A program made the position numbers and the translations under genes. Of a stretch of DNA of 64,000 nt, positions 18,895 through 28,653 are shown one piece after another. Below the pieces are notes generated by a model. That model was given only the letters and a program-made list of their open reading frames with translations, was not told the origin of the DNA and did no database searches. Location: assembly GCA_963931575.1 (NCBI GenBank), contig OZ007029.1, positions 1-64,000 on the forward strand. Direction: 5' to 3'. Origin of the DNA: Gastranaerophilus sp944325835. GTDB taxonomy: Bacteria; Cyanobacteriota; Vampirovibrionia; Gastranaerophilales; Gastranaerophilaceae. Position 1 is the first letter of the stretch, and each line of letters starts with the position of its first letter.

Positions 18895-19623
18895 TTAAAT
18901 AGATATAGCTCCCGGTAAATAGTTAATTACTCTATCTACACGCTTTGAAGGACATTGTTCACCAGAAGATTCTTGGATAACCATTTCAGCTGCTTTATCA
19001 TGAGCATCAACTATATTTATATTTTGATGAGCTTCCTTTAATACTTTTAATAAATTAACGCTATAAAGTCCTCCGTCTTCGGTATCTTGTGCAGAGTAAC
19101 CCGCACGTGCAGCGTAAAAGCGCAATTTTTGCTTTGGACATTCGTTAATTATTTTTTCATATTTTTCTCTTGCGCACTTCTTTTTATCAAAAGCTTCATC
19201 CAAATTTATATCTTTAGCTTCATTTGCCACAACAGCTCTTCTATACTGATAATTGGCACAGCAATCGCATATTAAAATTTCTTTAGATGATAATCCATAA
19301 AGATCTTTTTCTAAAATTGTTTCCCCAGAAGAATTTATTAAAAAATCTCGACAGTAATAAACTTTATTTTCAAAATCACCATGTCCACTAAATATCACTA
19401 AAGTTATATCATTGAGTTCATTCTTTATTTGATCAAGGGTTTGAACTAATTTTCTCTTACTTGTATTTTGTAGGATAGTAATTTCATTTTTGTGCCAAGC
19501 ACCGCCTTTAGTAGACATCAGAAAATTTTGGTAATTTTCTAAATCCAATGAAACTCCTGATAAATATGATTCTCCACTAGAACCACCTCCTGAATATCCT
19601 ATTAATAATGCATGCCTTTTCAT
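18895..19623 (-). CDS. Caspase-like (peptidase C14) protein
   Basis: The 242-residue protein is a stand-alone caspase fold. The catalytic His is in VIFSGHGDF (about residue 81) and the Cys in ILICDCCANY (about residue 119), the H-G and D-C-C pattern of bacterial caspases and metacaspases. ARAGYSAQDTEDGG later in the chain fits the substrate-pocket region. A GGAGG site lies seven bases upstream. It starts 13 bp after the exporter stop, so it is read from the glycan operon, and is followed at once by a membrane protein and a HEPN-like protein. Bacterial caspases often act in phage-triggered cell death; the target here is unknown. Confidence 0.8.
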   Translation of the reverse strand: MKRHALLIGYSGGGSSGESYLSGVSLDLENYQNFLMSTKGGAWHKNEITILQNTSKRKLVQTLDQIKNELNDITLVIFSGHGDFENKVYYCRDFLINSSGETILEKDLYGLSSKEILICDCCANYQYRRAVVANEAKDINLDEAFDKKKCAREKYEKIINECPKQKLRFYAARAGYSAQDTEDGGLYSVNLLKVLKEAHQNINIVDAHDKAAEMVIQESSGEQCPSKRVDRVINYLPGAISI

Positions 19624-19636
19624 TCAATAACCTCCT

Positions 19637-21424
19637 TTATACATTTAATTCCTGCTTTTTAAATTGCATTTCATAAAGAGCCTTGTATTGTCCGTTTTCT
19701 ATGGACATAAGCTCGTCATGATTTCCAAGTTCTACTAATTCACCCTCGTTTATAACCGCAATTTTGTCGGCATTTCTTATTGTTGAAAGCCTGTGTGCGA
19801 TGACAAATACGGTTTTATCTTTCATTAAATTATCGATAGCTTTTTGTACAACAGCTTCAGCCTTATTATCAAGAGCCGAAGTAGCTTCATCCAGTATAAT
19901 TATCGGTGCGTCTTTTATGAATGCTCTTGCGATTGCAACTCTTTGCTTTTGACCACCCGATAATAAAATTCCTCTTTCTCCAATTTGTGTATCCAATCCA
20001 TCTTGCAAAGTTGAGATGAATTCATCTAAATATGCCATTTTTACAGCTTGATTAATCTGTTCTTCTGTTGCATTCTCATTGCCAAGCAAAATATTATCTC
20101 TTATAGTTCCGGAGAATAAGAAGTTATCTTGAAAAACAACTGCAATATTTTGCCTTAATGATTCCAAGGTATAATCTCTTATATCAATTCCATCAATACT
20201 AATTGAGCCGGATTTGATGTCGTAAAATCTTGGCAACAGGTTGACTATTGTTGTTTTGCCTCCGCCGGAGTTTCCGACCAGTGCAATTGTTTCTCCTTGT
20301 TTTATTTGCAGGTTTATATTTTTTAGTACCGGAACATTTTCAACATATTCAAACCAAACATCTTTAAATTCAATATTTGTATGTTCCCTACCCATTACTA
20401 CTGCATTTTCTTTATCTCTTATTTCTGGAACAGAATCTAAAACTTCAAAAATTCTCTCTATAGAGAAAAATGAGAATTGAACGGCGTTTAAATTATTTCC
20501 GAGATTTTTTACAGGGGTATAAAGCAGGATTAATGCTGTAATAAATGAAACAAAATTACCGCTTGTAATCTGCCCCGACATAATTAAATGCGAACCATAA
20601 CCGATTGCCGCAGCAATGCCAACTGACACAATAACGTGCATCATAGGCGAAAGCCACTGGGTTTTCTGAACCATTTTTATTCTTAAAGTAAAAATATTTT
20701 GTAAAATTGTAAAAAATTTGTTTGTTTCGTTCTTTTGCAGGTTATACGAAGTTATGGTTTTGTTGCCGTTAAAAACTTCATTGTATTCAGTTATAATTGA
20801 AGCATCAGCAAAAACTGTTTTCTCCATAACTCCTTTAATTCTTTTCTGTAATTTAGCAACAGGTGCAAATGCACAACCAAGAACAACAACAGCAATCAAT
20901 GCTAATTGCCAGGAATTATAGAAAAGCACGCATACAAGAGAAATTGAGGAGAAAATTCTCTGTGTAAAAACGCTCAGGTTATCCAATAAACCGTTGCAGG
21001 CTAAATCGGCTTGATTGTTGAACTGAAAGACAATATCGCCGGAGTTTTGTTTATCAAAGAATGATGTCGGCAGGGTCAAAAGTTTTTTGAACATATCAAA
21101 CTTAAGCCCATTTGTAATTTTTCCACCAACCCATGTAGAAAGATATGCAGAGAGATATTTTAGCCCTCCTTGAATAGATGTAAAAGCAACAATTCCTAAC
21201 GGAATATACCATGGGGAAGCAATGGATTTTTCAACCATAACCAGATCCATATAAGGCTTGAGTGCTAACGCAATAACAGCATCCAGTGAACCTATCGGAA
21301 TACAGATTAACATTGAACATAGTGCTCTGAACCACACAGGCTTTACATAGGGCCACATGCGGCTGTAATTGATATATACACGATTACTTTTTATTGTGTT
21401 TATAAAATTGTCAAATGATATCAT
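19637..21424 (-). CDS. ABC exporter, MsbA-like, membrane domain fused to ATPase
   Basis: The 595-residue half-transporter has about six membrane helices in residues 20-320 and a C-terminal ATPase with Walker A GNSGGGKTT, signature LLSGGQKQR, Walker B IIILDEATSALD and switch His in AHRLSTI. It acts as a dimer in the inner membrane. Placement among glycosyltransferases suggests export of a lipid-linked glycan or lipid A-like molecule. It follows the upstream WavE gene with no gap. Confidence 0.9.
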   Translation of the reverse strand: MISFDNFINTIKSNRVYINYSRMWPYVKPVWFRALCSMLICIPIGSLDAVIALALKPYMDLVMVEKSIASPWYIPLGIVAFTSIQGGLKYLSAYLSTWVGGKITNGLKFDMFKKLLTLPTSFFDKQNSGDIVFQFNNQADLACNGLLDNLSVFTQRIFSSISLVCVLFYNSWQLALIAVVVLGCAFAPVAKLQKRIKGVMEKTVFADASIITEYNEVFNGNKTITSYNLQKNETNKFFTILQNIFTLRIKMVQKTQWLSPMMHVIVSVGIAAAIGYGSHLIMSGQITSGNFVSFITALILLYTPVKNLGNNLNAVQFSFFSIERIFEVLDSVPEIRDKENAVVMGREHTNIEFKDVWFEYVENVPVLKNINLQIKQGETIALVGNSGGGKTTIVNLLPRFYDIKSGSISIDGIDIRDYTLESLRQNIAVVFQDNFLFSGTIRDNILLGNENATEEQINQAVKMAYLDEFISTLQDGLDTQIGERGILLSGGQKQRVAIARAFIKDAPIIILDEATSALDNKAEAVVQKAIDNLMKDKTVFVIAHRLSTIRNADKIAVINEGELVELGNHDELMSIENGQYKALYEMQFKKQELNV

Positions 21425-22528
21425 TTATTTTTGCTCCTTATTTGTCCCTAATTGTTCTTTTAAGACGTCAATTAAGTAACACATAGCGGAAATGGGAATT
21501 CCTATAAATAATTGTTCAAGCTTTGCAGTACAGGTTGTTGATGAGTCTGTTAACTTTGAAATATGCTTATATACTCTTAGTTTTGAATAACCCAATTTTT
21601 CGTTTTCGAAAAAACTGTCTTTTGTTGTGATTTCATAAGTATTATCACAATATTTTTTATATTCGTTTTCGTACCGCCAAAAGTTATAAAGACCTATATA
21701 TTGATCGCCTGAAAATTTCTCGTTTTTGCTGCACGGGTATTTATTGAGGTATATCCCAGATTGTTTAAATTCAAGAATAATAAAATTATTCACAAGAGCC
21801 TGTCTAAATTTTTCCATCAGTTCTTCGGAATAATCTGCGGCATCTTCCATATAAATATCATCAAAATTTCTTGCAAAGCAAGAATATCCAAAATATTGTT
21901 CTGGAGCGAATTTAAATCTTGCTCTGCCATAAGGCGAAAGTTTTTCTCGATTGTCTTCTAAATTAAAATATCTTGTAAACTCCGGCTCTTTAACTAATTC
22001 CGTATCCATAAAATAGGTATTTAAATCTTCTTTTAAACCAAACAACCACCAGTCTGAAATATGAAAAGGAATTATAACTCTATTTTCAAATTTTCCGGTT
22101 TTGATGTTATATCTTGTAAATAGAACATCTGTTAGAATTTTATGTTTAAAAAGATTGTAATTATTTCCTCTCGCCTCGAATTTGTCAAAATATTCTAAAA
22201 AATTGTCGCTTGTAAGAATCAAATCACTTCGTAATTTCATTGCATATTTACGTGTTGCTTTTTTCAACCCTTCTTTTGTAGTTAAGAGTTGACGATTCAT
22301 ATTGTTATATGTCTTTTTATGTGTAAATTCTTCAATTAAAGTCGTTCCGGGATCTTCACATAAAACTAAGGTGTCATAATCTAATTTTGAAACATCTGTC
22401 CCTTGCCATGTTGATAGAATAATCTCTGCTTCCGGCAAAAACTTTCTAAGGCTTTTTAGACACTTAGGAGTCTCTTTTTTATTTATCGGGCCTTGCACAA
22501 TTACAGAGATATCTTTTGAGTTAATCAT
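21425..22528 (-). CDS. WavE-family lipopolysaccharide synthesis protein
   Basis: The 367-residue protein has the WavE opening ISVIVQGPINKKETPKCLKSLR, then IILSTWQGTDV and CEDPGT, and a conserved MKLRSDLIL near residue 105. WavE proteins are putative glycosyltransferases of surface polysaccharide. The ATG at 22528 is used rather than 22543 because GGAGG lies between them, eight bases upstream of the chosen start; the chosen start also overlaps the previous stop (TAATG). Paralogs lie next to it and in the 1033-residue protein. Confidence 0.82.
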   Translation of the reverse strand: MINSKDISVIVQGPINKKETPKCLKSLRKFLPEAEIILSTWQGTDVSKLDYDTLVLCEDPGTTLIEEFTHKKTYNNMNRQLLTTKEGLKKATRKYAMKLRSDLILTSDNFLEYFDKFEARGNNYNLFKHKILTDVLFTRYNIKTGKFENRVIIPFHISDWWLFGLKEDLNTYFMDTELVKEPEFTRYFNLEDNREKLSPYGRARFKFAPEQYFGYSCFARNFDDIYMEDAADYSEELMEKFRQALVNNFIILEFKQSGIYLNKYPCSKNEKFSGDQYIGLYNFWRYENEYKKYCDNTYEITTKDSFFENEKLGYSKLRVYKHISKLTDSSTTCTAKLEQLFIGIPISAMCYLIDVLKEQLGTNKEQK

Positions 22529-23565
22529 TATTTTTTCCTCCATCCTGTAATTACAACTGCAAGGGAATAATATAAAACAGAAAATATTTCACTAAGCCAG
22601 CCTTTTGTTTGGTAGAAAGGTTGTATTAAACGTTTAAAGTGTTGATTTAATTTATATTTATAATTCTTTTTGTATTTATAAGGTTTATAAGAGATATCGC
22701 AGTAATGTTGATATTGTTCTTGAAAATGTTGATATGTAATTAAACCTTGAATTTTATCTCTATTTTCAATAGCCCAAGAATGTTTTTTTGAATAAATTCC
22801 AGATTGTTCGAAATCTAAGAATATGAAATTGTTATATAGAATATTATTTGAGAGTTCTATGTTTTCTGGATTCCAATCGCTCCAGTCATCAAATTGAATA
22901 TTAGGATAATGTTTTTTAACCCAGTTAACACAGAAAAACTGTTCCGGTGCAAATCGCCATAACATAGATGAATATGGTAGGCGGTTAGGATATTTAAAAC
23001 TCCAGTTGCCAGCTTCCTCATCTGTTTGTTTGGGACAGCTATTAAAGTACTCTTTTAAATCTTCAGTTAATCCAAAAAACCAAAAATCTGACGGGTGAAA
23101 TGGTGTTGGAAGACTGTTTCCCGTTATATTACAAGAATATTCTCTTGAATAAATAGAACTACACAAAACTCTATGCTTAAATATCTTGTATTCTTCATTC
23201 TGTTTATTAAACTTATCCCAGTATTTTAAGAAATTAGAATTATTAAGCACTAAATCAGAGCGAAGTTTCAAACAATACTGACGGCTTGATTTTTGAACTC
23301 CACTTTTTGTAGAAACAAGCTGTCGATTAAAATTATTAATTGAACTTTTCTTATTGTATAATGCAAAATCATGCTTGTATCCGCCTGGATCTTGATTTAA
23401 AAGTAAAACATCATAATCTAACCCGTTAACATCAGTATCCTCCCAAGTAGAAAGAATAACTTCCGCCCCGGGAAGATGTTTTCTTATACTTTTTAAACAT
23501 TTAGGTGTTAGTTTTTTATTTATTGCCCCTTGGACAACTACTGAAATATCTTTAAAATTTATCAT
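22528..23565 (-). CDS. WavE-family lipopolysaccharide synthesis protein
   Basis: The 345-residue paralog of the preceding entry has ISVVVQGAINKKLTPKCLKSIR, VILSTWEDTDV, LNQDPGG, LKLRSDLVL and FHPSDFWFFG. It is closer to the WavE domain of the 1033-residue protein than to its immediate neighbour, sharing VVVQGAIN and NRQLVSTK. The true start is the ATG at 23565, inside the upstream TGA (TGATG), with AAGGAG upstream. The C-terminus has a short basic tail with a hydrophobic stretch that may touch the membrane. Confidence 0.82.
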   Translation of the reverse strand: MINFKDISVVVQGAINKKLTPKCLKSIRKHLPGAEVILSTWEDTDVNGLDYDVLLLNQDPGGYKHDFALYNKKSSINNFNRQLVSTKSGVQKSSRQYCLKLRSDLVLNNSNFLKYWDKFNKQNEEYKIFKHRVLCSSIYSREYSCNITGNSLPTPFHPSDFWFFGLTEDLKEYFNSCPKQTDEEAGNWSFKYPNRLPYSSMLWRFAPEQFFCVNWVKKHYPNIQFDDWSDWNPENIELSNNILYNNFIFLDFEQSGIYSKKHSWAIENRDKIQGLITYQHFQEQYQHYCDISYKPYKYKKNYKYKLNQHFKRLIQPFYQTKGWLSEIFSVLYYSLAVVITGWRKK

Positions 23566-24524
23566 CAAAACTCCTTGTAAATTTCATTATTTATCTTGTC
23601 GATAAATTTTTTCACCATAAAATAAGGAAATAATTTTAAAATTTCTCTTTGAATTTTCTTCAATTTTATAGTCTTCTTATGTTCCTGTTTTAATATTGAT
23701 GCATCTTTAAACTGTGGTATTTTTGAATATTCTTTTATATCACGTACTATGTCATAATCTTCAAACTGAAAATACTTCAATCTGACTAAGTCTATATTTA
23801 AATATTTTAAATACATCAACCATAAAATTTCTAATGAATATAAATTCTCTCTTACCCATTCTTCAGAAAGTTCTTTTGAAATTATAGAATTGTATAAATT
23901 ATTAATTTTATTCATTACTTCAGGAGCTGAAAATAATATTAAATCAATGCTGCATAAAAATATGTCTGACTCAATAGGACCACGACGAAACGGAACGCAA
24001 CTTGTAAATACTGAATTTTTAGGAACTTCAAAACCATATGTTTTATACGTATTTAAAAATTTATCAATGCCGAATTCATTATTAAACAGTATGTCAGGAC
24101 GGGTCTGTATAATATAATCATAATGAATATTGTTTTCTTTTTCATACTGCAACCTTAACTCATTAACTCTAAATTTTGTGTAGGCAGAATTTATAATGGC
24201 ACTATACTGTCTAGGTAAATTCATAAACTTTTCTCTGAGTTCAAAATTATCAACTAGCAATTGTTTTTCCAACTTGAATTTCTTTGGTTTGTAAAACTTT
24301 CGTACACAAGTTATATCATCATTGCTTGTGTTTCTACCTCTTGTATCACCATTAATATTATGCCAAGATTGTTCGGAAGTATCAGTTTCAGTCCAAGAAT
24401 GCAAGAATACATCAATCTCATAGCCTTCTTTTTTTAATGGTTCTAATAAATTTTTATTAAAAGATATGTAAGTATCTTTGTAACTCCTCAAATGTCCAAA
24501 CAGTTGAATCGCAATTTTCTTCAT
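23565..24524 (-). CDS. Probable glycosyltransferase of capsule/LPS locus
   Basis: The 319-residue protein starts with IAIQLFGHLRSYKDTYISF and has VFLHSWTETD, a pattern I associate with a nucleotide-sugar transferase-like family found in capsule loci. A possible metal-binding D lies in QTRPDILF (about residue 148). No signal peptide; a basic C-terminus may associate with the inner membrane. It overlaps both neighbours by four bases or fewer. Sugar and linkage are unknown. Confidence 0.65.
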   Translation of the reverse strand: MKKIAIQLFGHLRSYKDTYISFNKNLLEPLKKEGYEIDVFLHSWTETDTSEQSWHNINGDTRGRNTSNDDITCVRKFYKPKKFKLEKQLLVDNFELREKFMNLPRQYSAIINSAYTKFRVNELRLQYEKENNIHYDYIIQTRPDILFNNEFGIDKFLNTYKTYGFEVPKNSVFTSCVPFRRGPIESDIFLCSIDLILFSAPEVMNKINNLYNSIISKELSEEWVRENLYSLEILWLMYLKYLNIDLVRLKYFQFEDYDIVRDIKEYSKIPQFKDASILKQEHKKTIKLKKIQREILKLFPYFMVKKFIDKINNEIYKEF

Positions 24525-25540
24525 AAACTAGTCTTCTCCAAAAATATTCTTTTTCTTGTTTTATATTCACTATGTATTTTGATTAAATTATTAATTTGTA
24601 TTGGTAATTTTTTCAAATCAATAAAAATTTTAACAATTAAGTTTTCCCTAATTTCATTTTCAAGGCGAACTAATTCTTTGCACCTTCTGCTGACTCTTTT
24701 CCTAAAATTTTTGTCATAAAAAGGTGTTAATTGCACATATCTGTGAAATTCATACGCAAATTCATCGACAGGAAATGATTCCTCCATCCAAGGTTTTATT
24801 GGACCAGAATAATGAATTACAACAGGTGATAATATTGCTTCTTGCAAATCTTTATATTTATATGATGTAAACATATTGTTTTCTGACCAACATGAAAGGA
24901 GGTTATATTTGGGAGGTAAAAGAAGCTTTTGTCCGGTACAAACAATATTAATTGCATCTTGATCCAATTGTTCCAAAACCTTTGGGTTTAAATTATTTGT
25001 TTCTGCTATCAATTTGTGATATAGATCTTCTTCCCTCCACTTTTGGCAATTTATTAACAAAACACCACTATTAAGATAAGGTTCAACAATAGATGAATTA
25101 AGTTTTAGCCTTTTAAAAGACATCATCCAGTGGTAATCCTCGACTCCACCTATATAGTAATCATCAATATTGGTATTAAATAGATTCCATAAAGATTGTT
25201 TTACAATAGTGTCGCAATCAAAATATAGGGCTTTTTGTATATTGGGTTTAATTTGTGGAATTAAATATCTATAAAGAAATGCACTTGAATGTATATAATC
25301 AGGTTTTTCATATTTTTCAAAAATAGAACCATCAACTTGTAAAAATTCAAGTTTAAATTCCCTAATATTTGATAATGTATATAATAAATTTTTATTTTCT
25401 TCTTTTATATCATTATTCAAGACATAGATAGAAATATTTTCATCTTCATTTGAATTCTTTAAAATAGAGGCTATAGATGTTGCCAAGTATGGTACAAATT
25501 TATCATCCGCACAATAAAATATATCAATATTTTTATTCAT
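24521..25540 (-). CDS. GT8-family glycosyltransferase (LgtC/WaaJ-like)
   Basis: The 339-residue retaining transferase opens with IDIFYCADDKFVPYLATSIASIL, has the metal-binding DxD in YFDCDTIV (about 95-100), LNSGVLLINCQKWR and the GT8 closing motif HYSGPIKPW. It adds hexose to a growing oligosaccharide at the inner membrane. The ATG at 25540 is preferred to one ten codons earlier because the GT8 fold begins there. It overlaps the upstream gene by eight bases. Confidence 0.85.
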   Translation of the reverse strand: MNKNIDIFYCADDKFVPYLATSIASILKNSNEDENISIYVLNNDIKEENKNLLYTLSNIREFKLEFLQVDGSIFEKYEKPDYIHSSAFLYRYLIPQIKPNIQKALYFDCDTIVKQSLWNLFNTNIDDYYIGGVEDYHWMMSFKRLKLNSSIVEPYLNSGVLLINCQKWREEDLYHKLIAETNNLNPKVLEQLDQDAINIVCTGQKLLLPPKYNLLSCWSENNMFTSYKYKDLQEAILSPVVIHYSGPIKPWMEESFPVDEFAYEFHRYVQLTPFYDKNFRKRVSRRCKELVRLENEIRENLIVKIFIDLKKLPIQINNLIKIHSEYKTRKRIFLEKTSL

Positions 25541-28500
25541 CTCTAAACTTCCTTCGATTTTCCTTTCCATAAATAAAACACGAGATTATTTTCTTCAAAA
25601 AATATTTATTAAAAATCTTTCTTAGAAAATAGTAAGTTATTGAAAGTGGTTGCATTATCCAATCTAAAAAATTTTTAATAGGATAAAGAAATATATTTAG
25701 ATGCTTTTGTAATTTATTACTATATTTAATATATTTTTCTTTTGTATTTGAGATTACTATTGGAGAAACTTCTTCTAGTGGTTCAACAAAAAACTCATAA
25801 TTTTTATCAAAATGTTCTTTATATACATTCTCAAAACCTATAAAATTTATTATTCCAAATATATCATTAGAATTCAAAAGAGCGTGAGAATGTTTTTCGG
25901 AAAAAATTCCACTTTGTTTATAATCTAAAAACACAAAATTATTGTATAAAAGACTTTCTGATATCCTTAAATTTTCTTCATTCCACTCTGTCCAATCATG
26001 AAATTGCAAATTCGGAAAGAATTGTAACGCATACGACAGAAAGAAAAATTGTTCGGGAGCATATCTGAATTTACATGTAGGAAAGGGGGTTCTATCAGGA
26101 TACCTATAGCACCAATTCCCAAGTTCTTGTTCTGTGGCTAATCTTGTATGTTCAAAGTACTCCTTGATATCGACACTTAGTCCAAACATAAAAAAGTCAG
26201 ATGGATGAAACAATACAGGATATGGGACTATCCAATTCCCTTTTGTTCTTGAATATATTGAACTAATTAAAACTCTATGCTTGAATATATTAAATTCTTT
26301 ATGTCTTATAGGAAAACGGTTAAAATATTTAATAAACTCATTTGAATGAAGCTCAAAATCTGTTCTTAATTTTAATATAAATTTTCTATTTGCCTTTTTT
26401 AATCCAGCTTTTGTAGAAACTAATTGTCGATTCTGATTGTTTAAAGCATTATCAATAATATCACATTTTACTGCTCCAGGATCTTGATTTAAAACAAGAG
26501 TATCATAATCTAAATTTTCAACATCAGAATTATTCCAAGTTGATAAAATAATCTCGGCATCTGGCAAAAAAGTCCTAATAGAGCGTAAACATCTTGGTGT
26601 GATTTCATTATTTATTGCCCCTTGGACAACTACCGAAATATCTTCCGTTTTAATATCTAATATATCGTCTTTATCGTGAGCATAACAATACTTTAATTCT
26701 TCAGGTTTATTATTTTGTTTCATAAGTTCTTCAAAATTTTCTTGTAAAAAATCTTCTACAAAATCTTTACAGTTACGTTTATTTACTGGATTTAAAGTAA
26801 TTTCTCTGACCTCTTTGTTTCTCTGTTTAGTTGTCCATGCCCAAATATCTTCAATAAAATATTTGTTAATAAAATATCGGTATATTGCATATTTTTCTTC
26901 CCAAGTAAAGAAATATTTATCATCTAAATCTATGATGACATTTGCAATCGCTTGACTTTTATGAATAGGTTTGTTGTACTTTGCCTCAGTATCAAAAAAT
27001 AGATATTCAATATTATTCTCGTATTCAATATAAAACACATTTTTTGCAAGATAATCCCAAGCGTTAGGCATTAAATAGTTGCTATTTTCAGGTATTTCAT
27101 ATTTAAAAAATAATTCACTTAAAAACTTATCCAAAACATCCAGAAAAGCATTATATCCTTTGTGGATATATGTTTTTATTAAAATATCATCAACTTTAAT
27201 TTTGCAATCAATGTATTGAATGTTTTCTTGTTTTGTATATGTAACATAATTAGTTTCAAGGCATTCCTGCTCTGGCATAAAGTGTTTTGTAAAACTTTTT
27301 ATGCCATTAATATTTTTATAACTAAATACAGAAAATTTATCTTTTCGCTTTGCAAAAGACCATAAATACTCGCAATTTTGCATTCTTTCTTTTATATATT
27401 TATATATATAAGAATTAGAATCTAAAATATGTCTGTGTAAATCTAAAAATATATCATAACTATTTATAAATTCAGTTACGAGTTCTGGTTCATAGTAAAT
27501 TGCATCTTCGCTAAAAACAAAGAATCTAAAACTTGAATTATTATACCAATATAAAGTGGGTTCTGATTTCAATATTGAATTATCTTTAATATTTTGTGGC
27601 ATTAAAGATGCTGCACCATTGTCAAGATGTTTAGCAACTTTATATCCGTTTTTTTTCATATAATCTGTCATCAACTGACAAAGGTAATCTTTATCTGCCT
27701 TGTATTCAATACCTATTTTCGGTGCAATTTCTTTAAATATTAAATCGTATTTTTGCCAGTTTTCTTTGTGAAAAATTCCATGGTGCAAAAGTGTCCAAAA
27801 ATACATTTCATCTGTTGGAACATAAACTCTTTTAGAGTTTAACTGCCTTGTTTCCAAGGTTTTCTTTTGCATATTTATATCATAATAATTATCACCTATA
27901 AATTTGGGATGTATCAATAAGTTTTTGTTATCCTCTCCAAAATCTACCCAATTAAAGAAATGGAAAGCATTTTTATGTAATGGAGCTGTCGGATTTAAGA
28001 TTGCAACAAATTTTTTAATATCATCAACTAATAAATCAACATCTCCATTTTCTCTATAAGTATGAGTATCAGGGATTGCATCAAAACTTCTTAAAAGCAC
28101 GTAATTGCAGGTTTCATTCAAAATATAGAAAAATTCAGATAAACTCTTCCAGCCTCTTGCACTTGGGATGTCTTGATGTAAAATTTCTCTTTTTCCGTCC
28201 AACTCAGTTGAATTTAGAAAATCATTAAGATTCTTTCCTAATAATAGAGCAATATCGTGTTTACTTTCTGCTATATCGTTTGAAGAATGAAATGAGAAGG
28301 TTTTTGTTAATTTCCGAATTTCTTGTTTTAAATTAAAAGTTTTTTCATTAACTAATACTTCTCCCCTATTTGTAGGCGTCAAAATATAATTTGGATTTTT
28401 ATCTTCAACAATAACCAAAACAAAAGCTCCTTCTCCTCTTGTTTTTCGTTGAAACATATTATAAATAAAATTGTCACCATAAAAGGCACTCAAATTTTCA

Positions 28501-28634
28501 CCAAACAATTCAGGTGTCCAAGTGATTTCATATTCTTTCAAGACTGTAAACTTTGCTTTGATTTTTTCAAGGATTTCATCCTCAAAACATCTTGCATTTT
28601 TCCAAATTATAAAAGTTTGAATGTCTCTATTCAT
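25533..28634 (-). CDS. 1033-residue fusion: uncharacterised N-terminal modules plus WavE domain
   Basis: Residues 1-330 carry an unrecognised domain with ENGDVDLLVDD near residue 205, an acidic pair like those of nucleotidyltransferase folds, and HHGIFH further on. A middle region (about 350-640) with NSNYLMPNAWDYLAKN could be a kinase-like or transferase module, but I see no decisive motif. From about 660 a complete WavE domain follows (ISVVVQGAINNEITPRCLRSIR, IILSTWNNSDV, LNQDPGA). The C-terminal 80 residues are basic and hydrophobic. It is the largest glycan gene and is twice the usual WavE size. Confidence 0.65.
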   Translation of the reverse strand: MNRDIQTFIIWKNARCFEDEILEKIKAKFTVLKEYEITWTPELFGENLSAFYGDNFIYNMFQRKTRGEGAFVLVIVEDKNPNYILTPTNRGEVLVNEKTFNLKQEIRKLTKTFSFHSSNDIAESKHDIALLLGKNLNDFLNSTELDGKREILHQDIPSARGWKSLSEFFYILNETCNYVLLRSFDAIPDTHTYRENGDVDLLVDDIKKFVAILNPTAPLHKNAFHFFNWVDFGEDNKNLLIHPKFIGDNYYDINMQKKTLETRQLNSKRVYVPTDEMYFWTLLHHGIFHKENWQKYDLIFKEIAPKIGIEYKADKDYLCQLMTDYMKKNGYKVAKHLDNGAASLMPQNIKDNSILKSEPTLYWYNNSSFRFFVFSEDAIYYEPELVTEFINSYDIFLDLHRHILDSNSYIYKYIKERMQNCEYLWSFAKRKDKFSVFSYKNINGIKSFTKHFMPEQECLETNYVTYTKQENIQYIDCKIKVDDILIKTYIHKGYNAFLDVLDKFLSELFFKYEIPENSNYLMPNAWDYLAKNVFYIEYENNIEYLFFDTEAKYNKPIHKSQAIANVIIDLDDKYFFTWEEKYAIYRYFINKYFIEDIWAWTTKQRNKEVREITLNPVNKRNCKDFVEDFLQENFEELMKQNNKPEELKYCYAHDKDDILDIKTEDISVVVQGAINNEITPRCLRSIRTFLPDAEIILSTWNNSDVENLDYDTLVLNQDPGAVKCDIIDNALNNQNRQLVSTKAGLKKANRKFILKLRTDFELHSNEFIKYFNRFPIRHKEFNIFKHRVLISSIYSRTKGNWIVPYPVLFHPSDFFMFGLSVDIKEYFEHTRLATEQELGNWCYRYPDRTPFPTCKFRYAPEQFFFLSYALQFFPNLQFHDWTEWNEENLRISESLLYNNFVFLDYKQSGIFSEKHSHALLNSNDIFGIINFIGFENVYKEHFDKNYEFFVEPLEEVSPIVISNTKEKYIKYSNKLQKHLNIFLYPIKNFLDWIMQPLSITYYFLRKIFNKYFLKKIISCFIYGKENRRKFRDE

Positions 28635-28653
28635 TAATTGTACCCATAAATTT

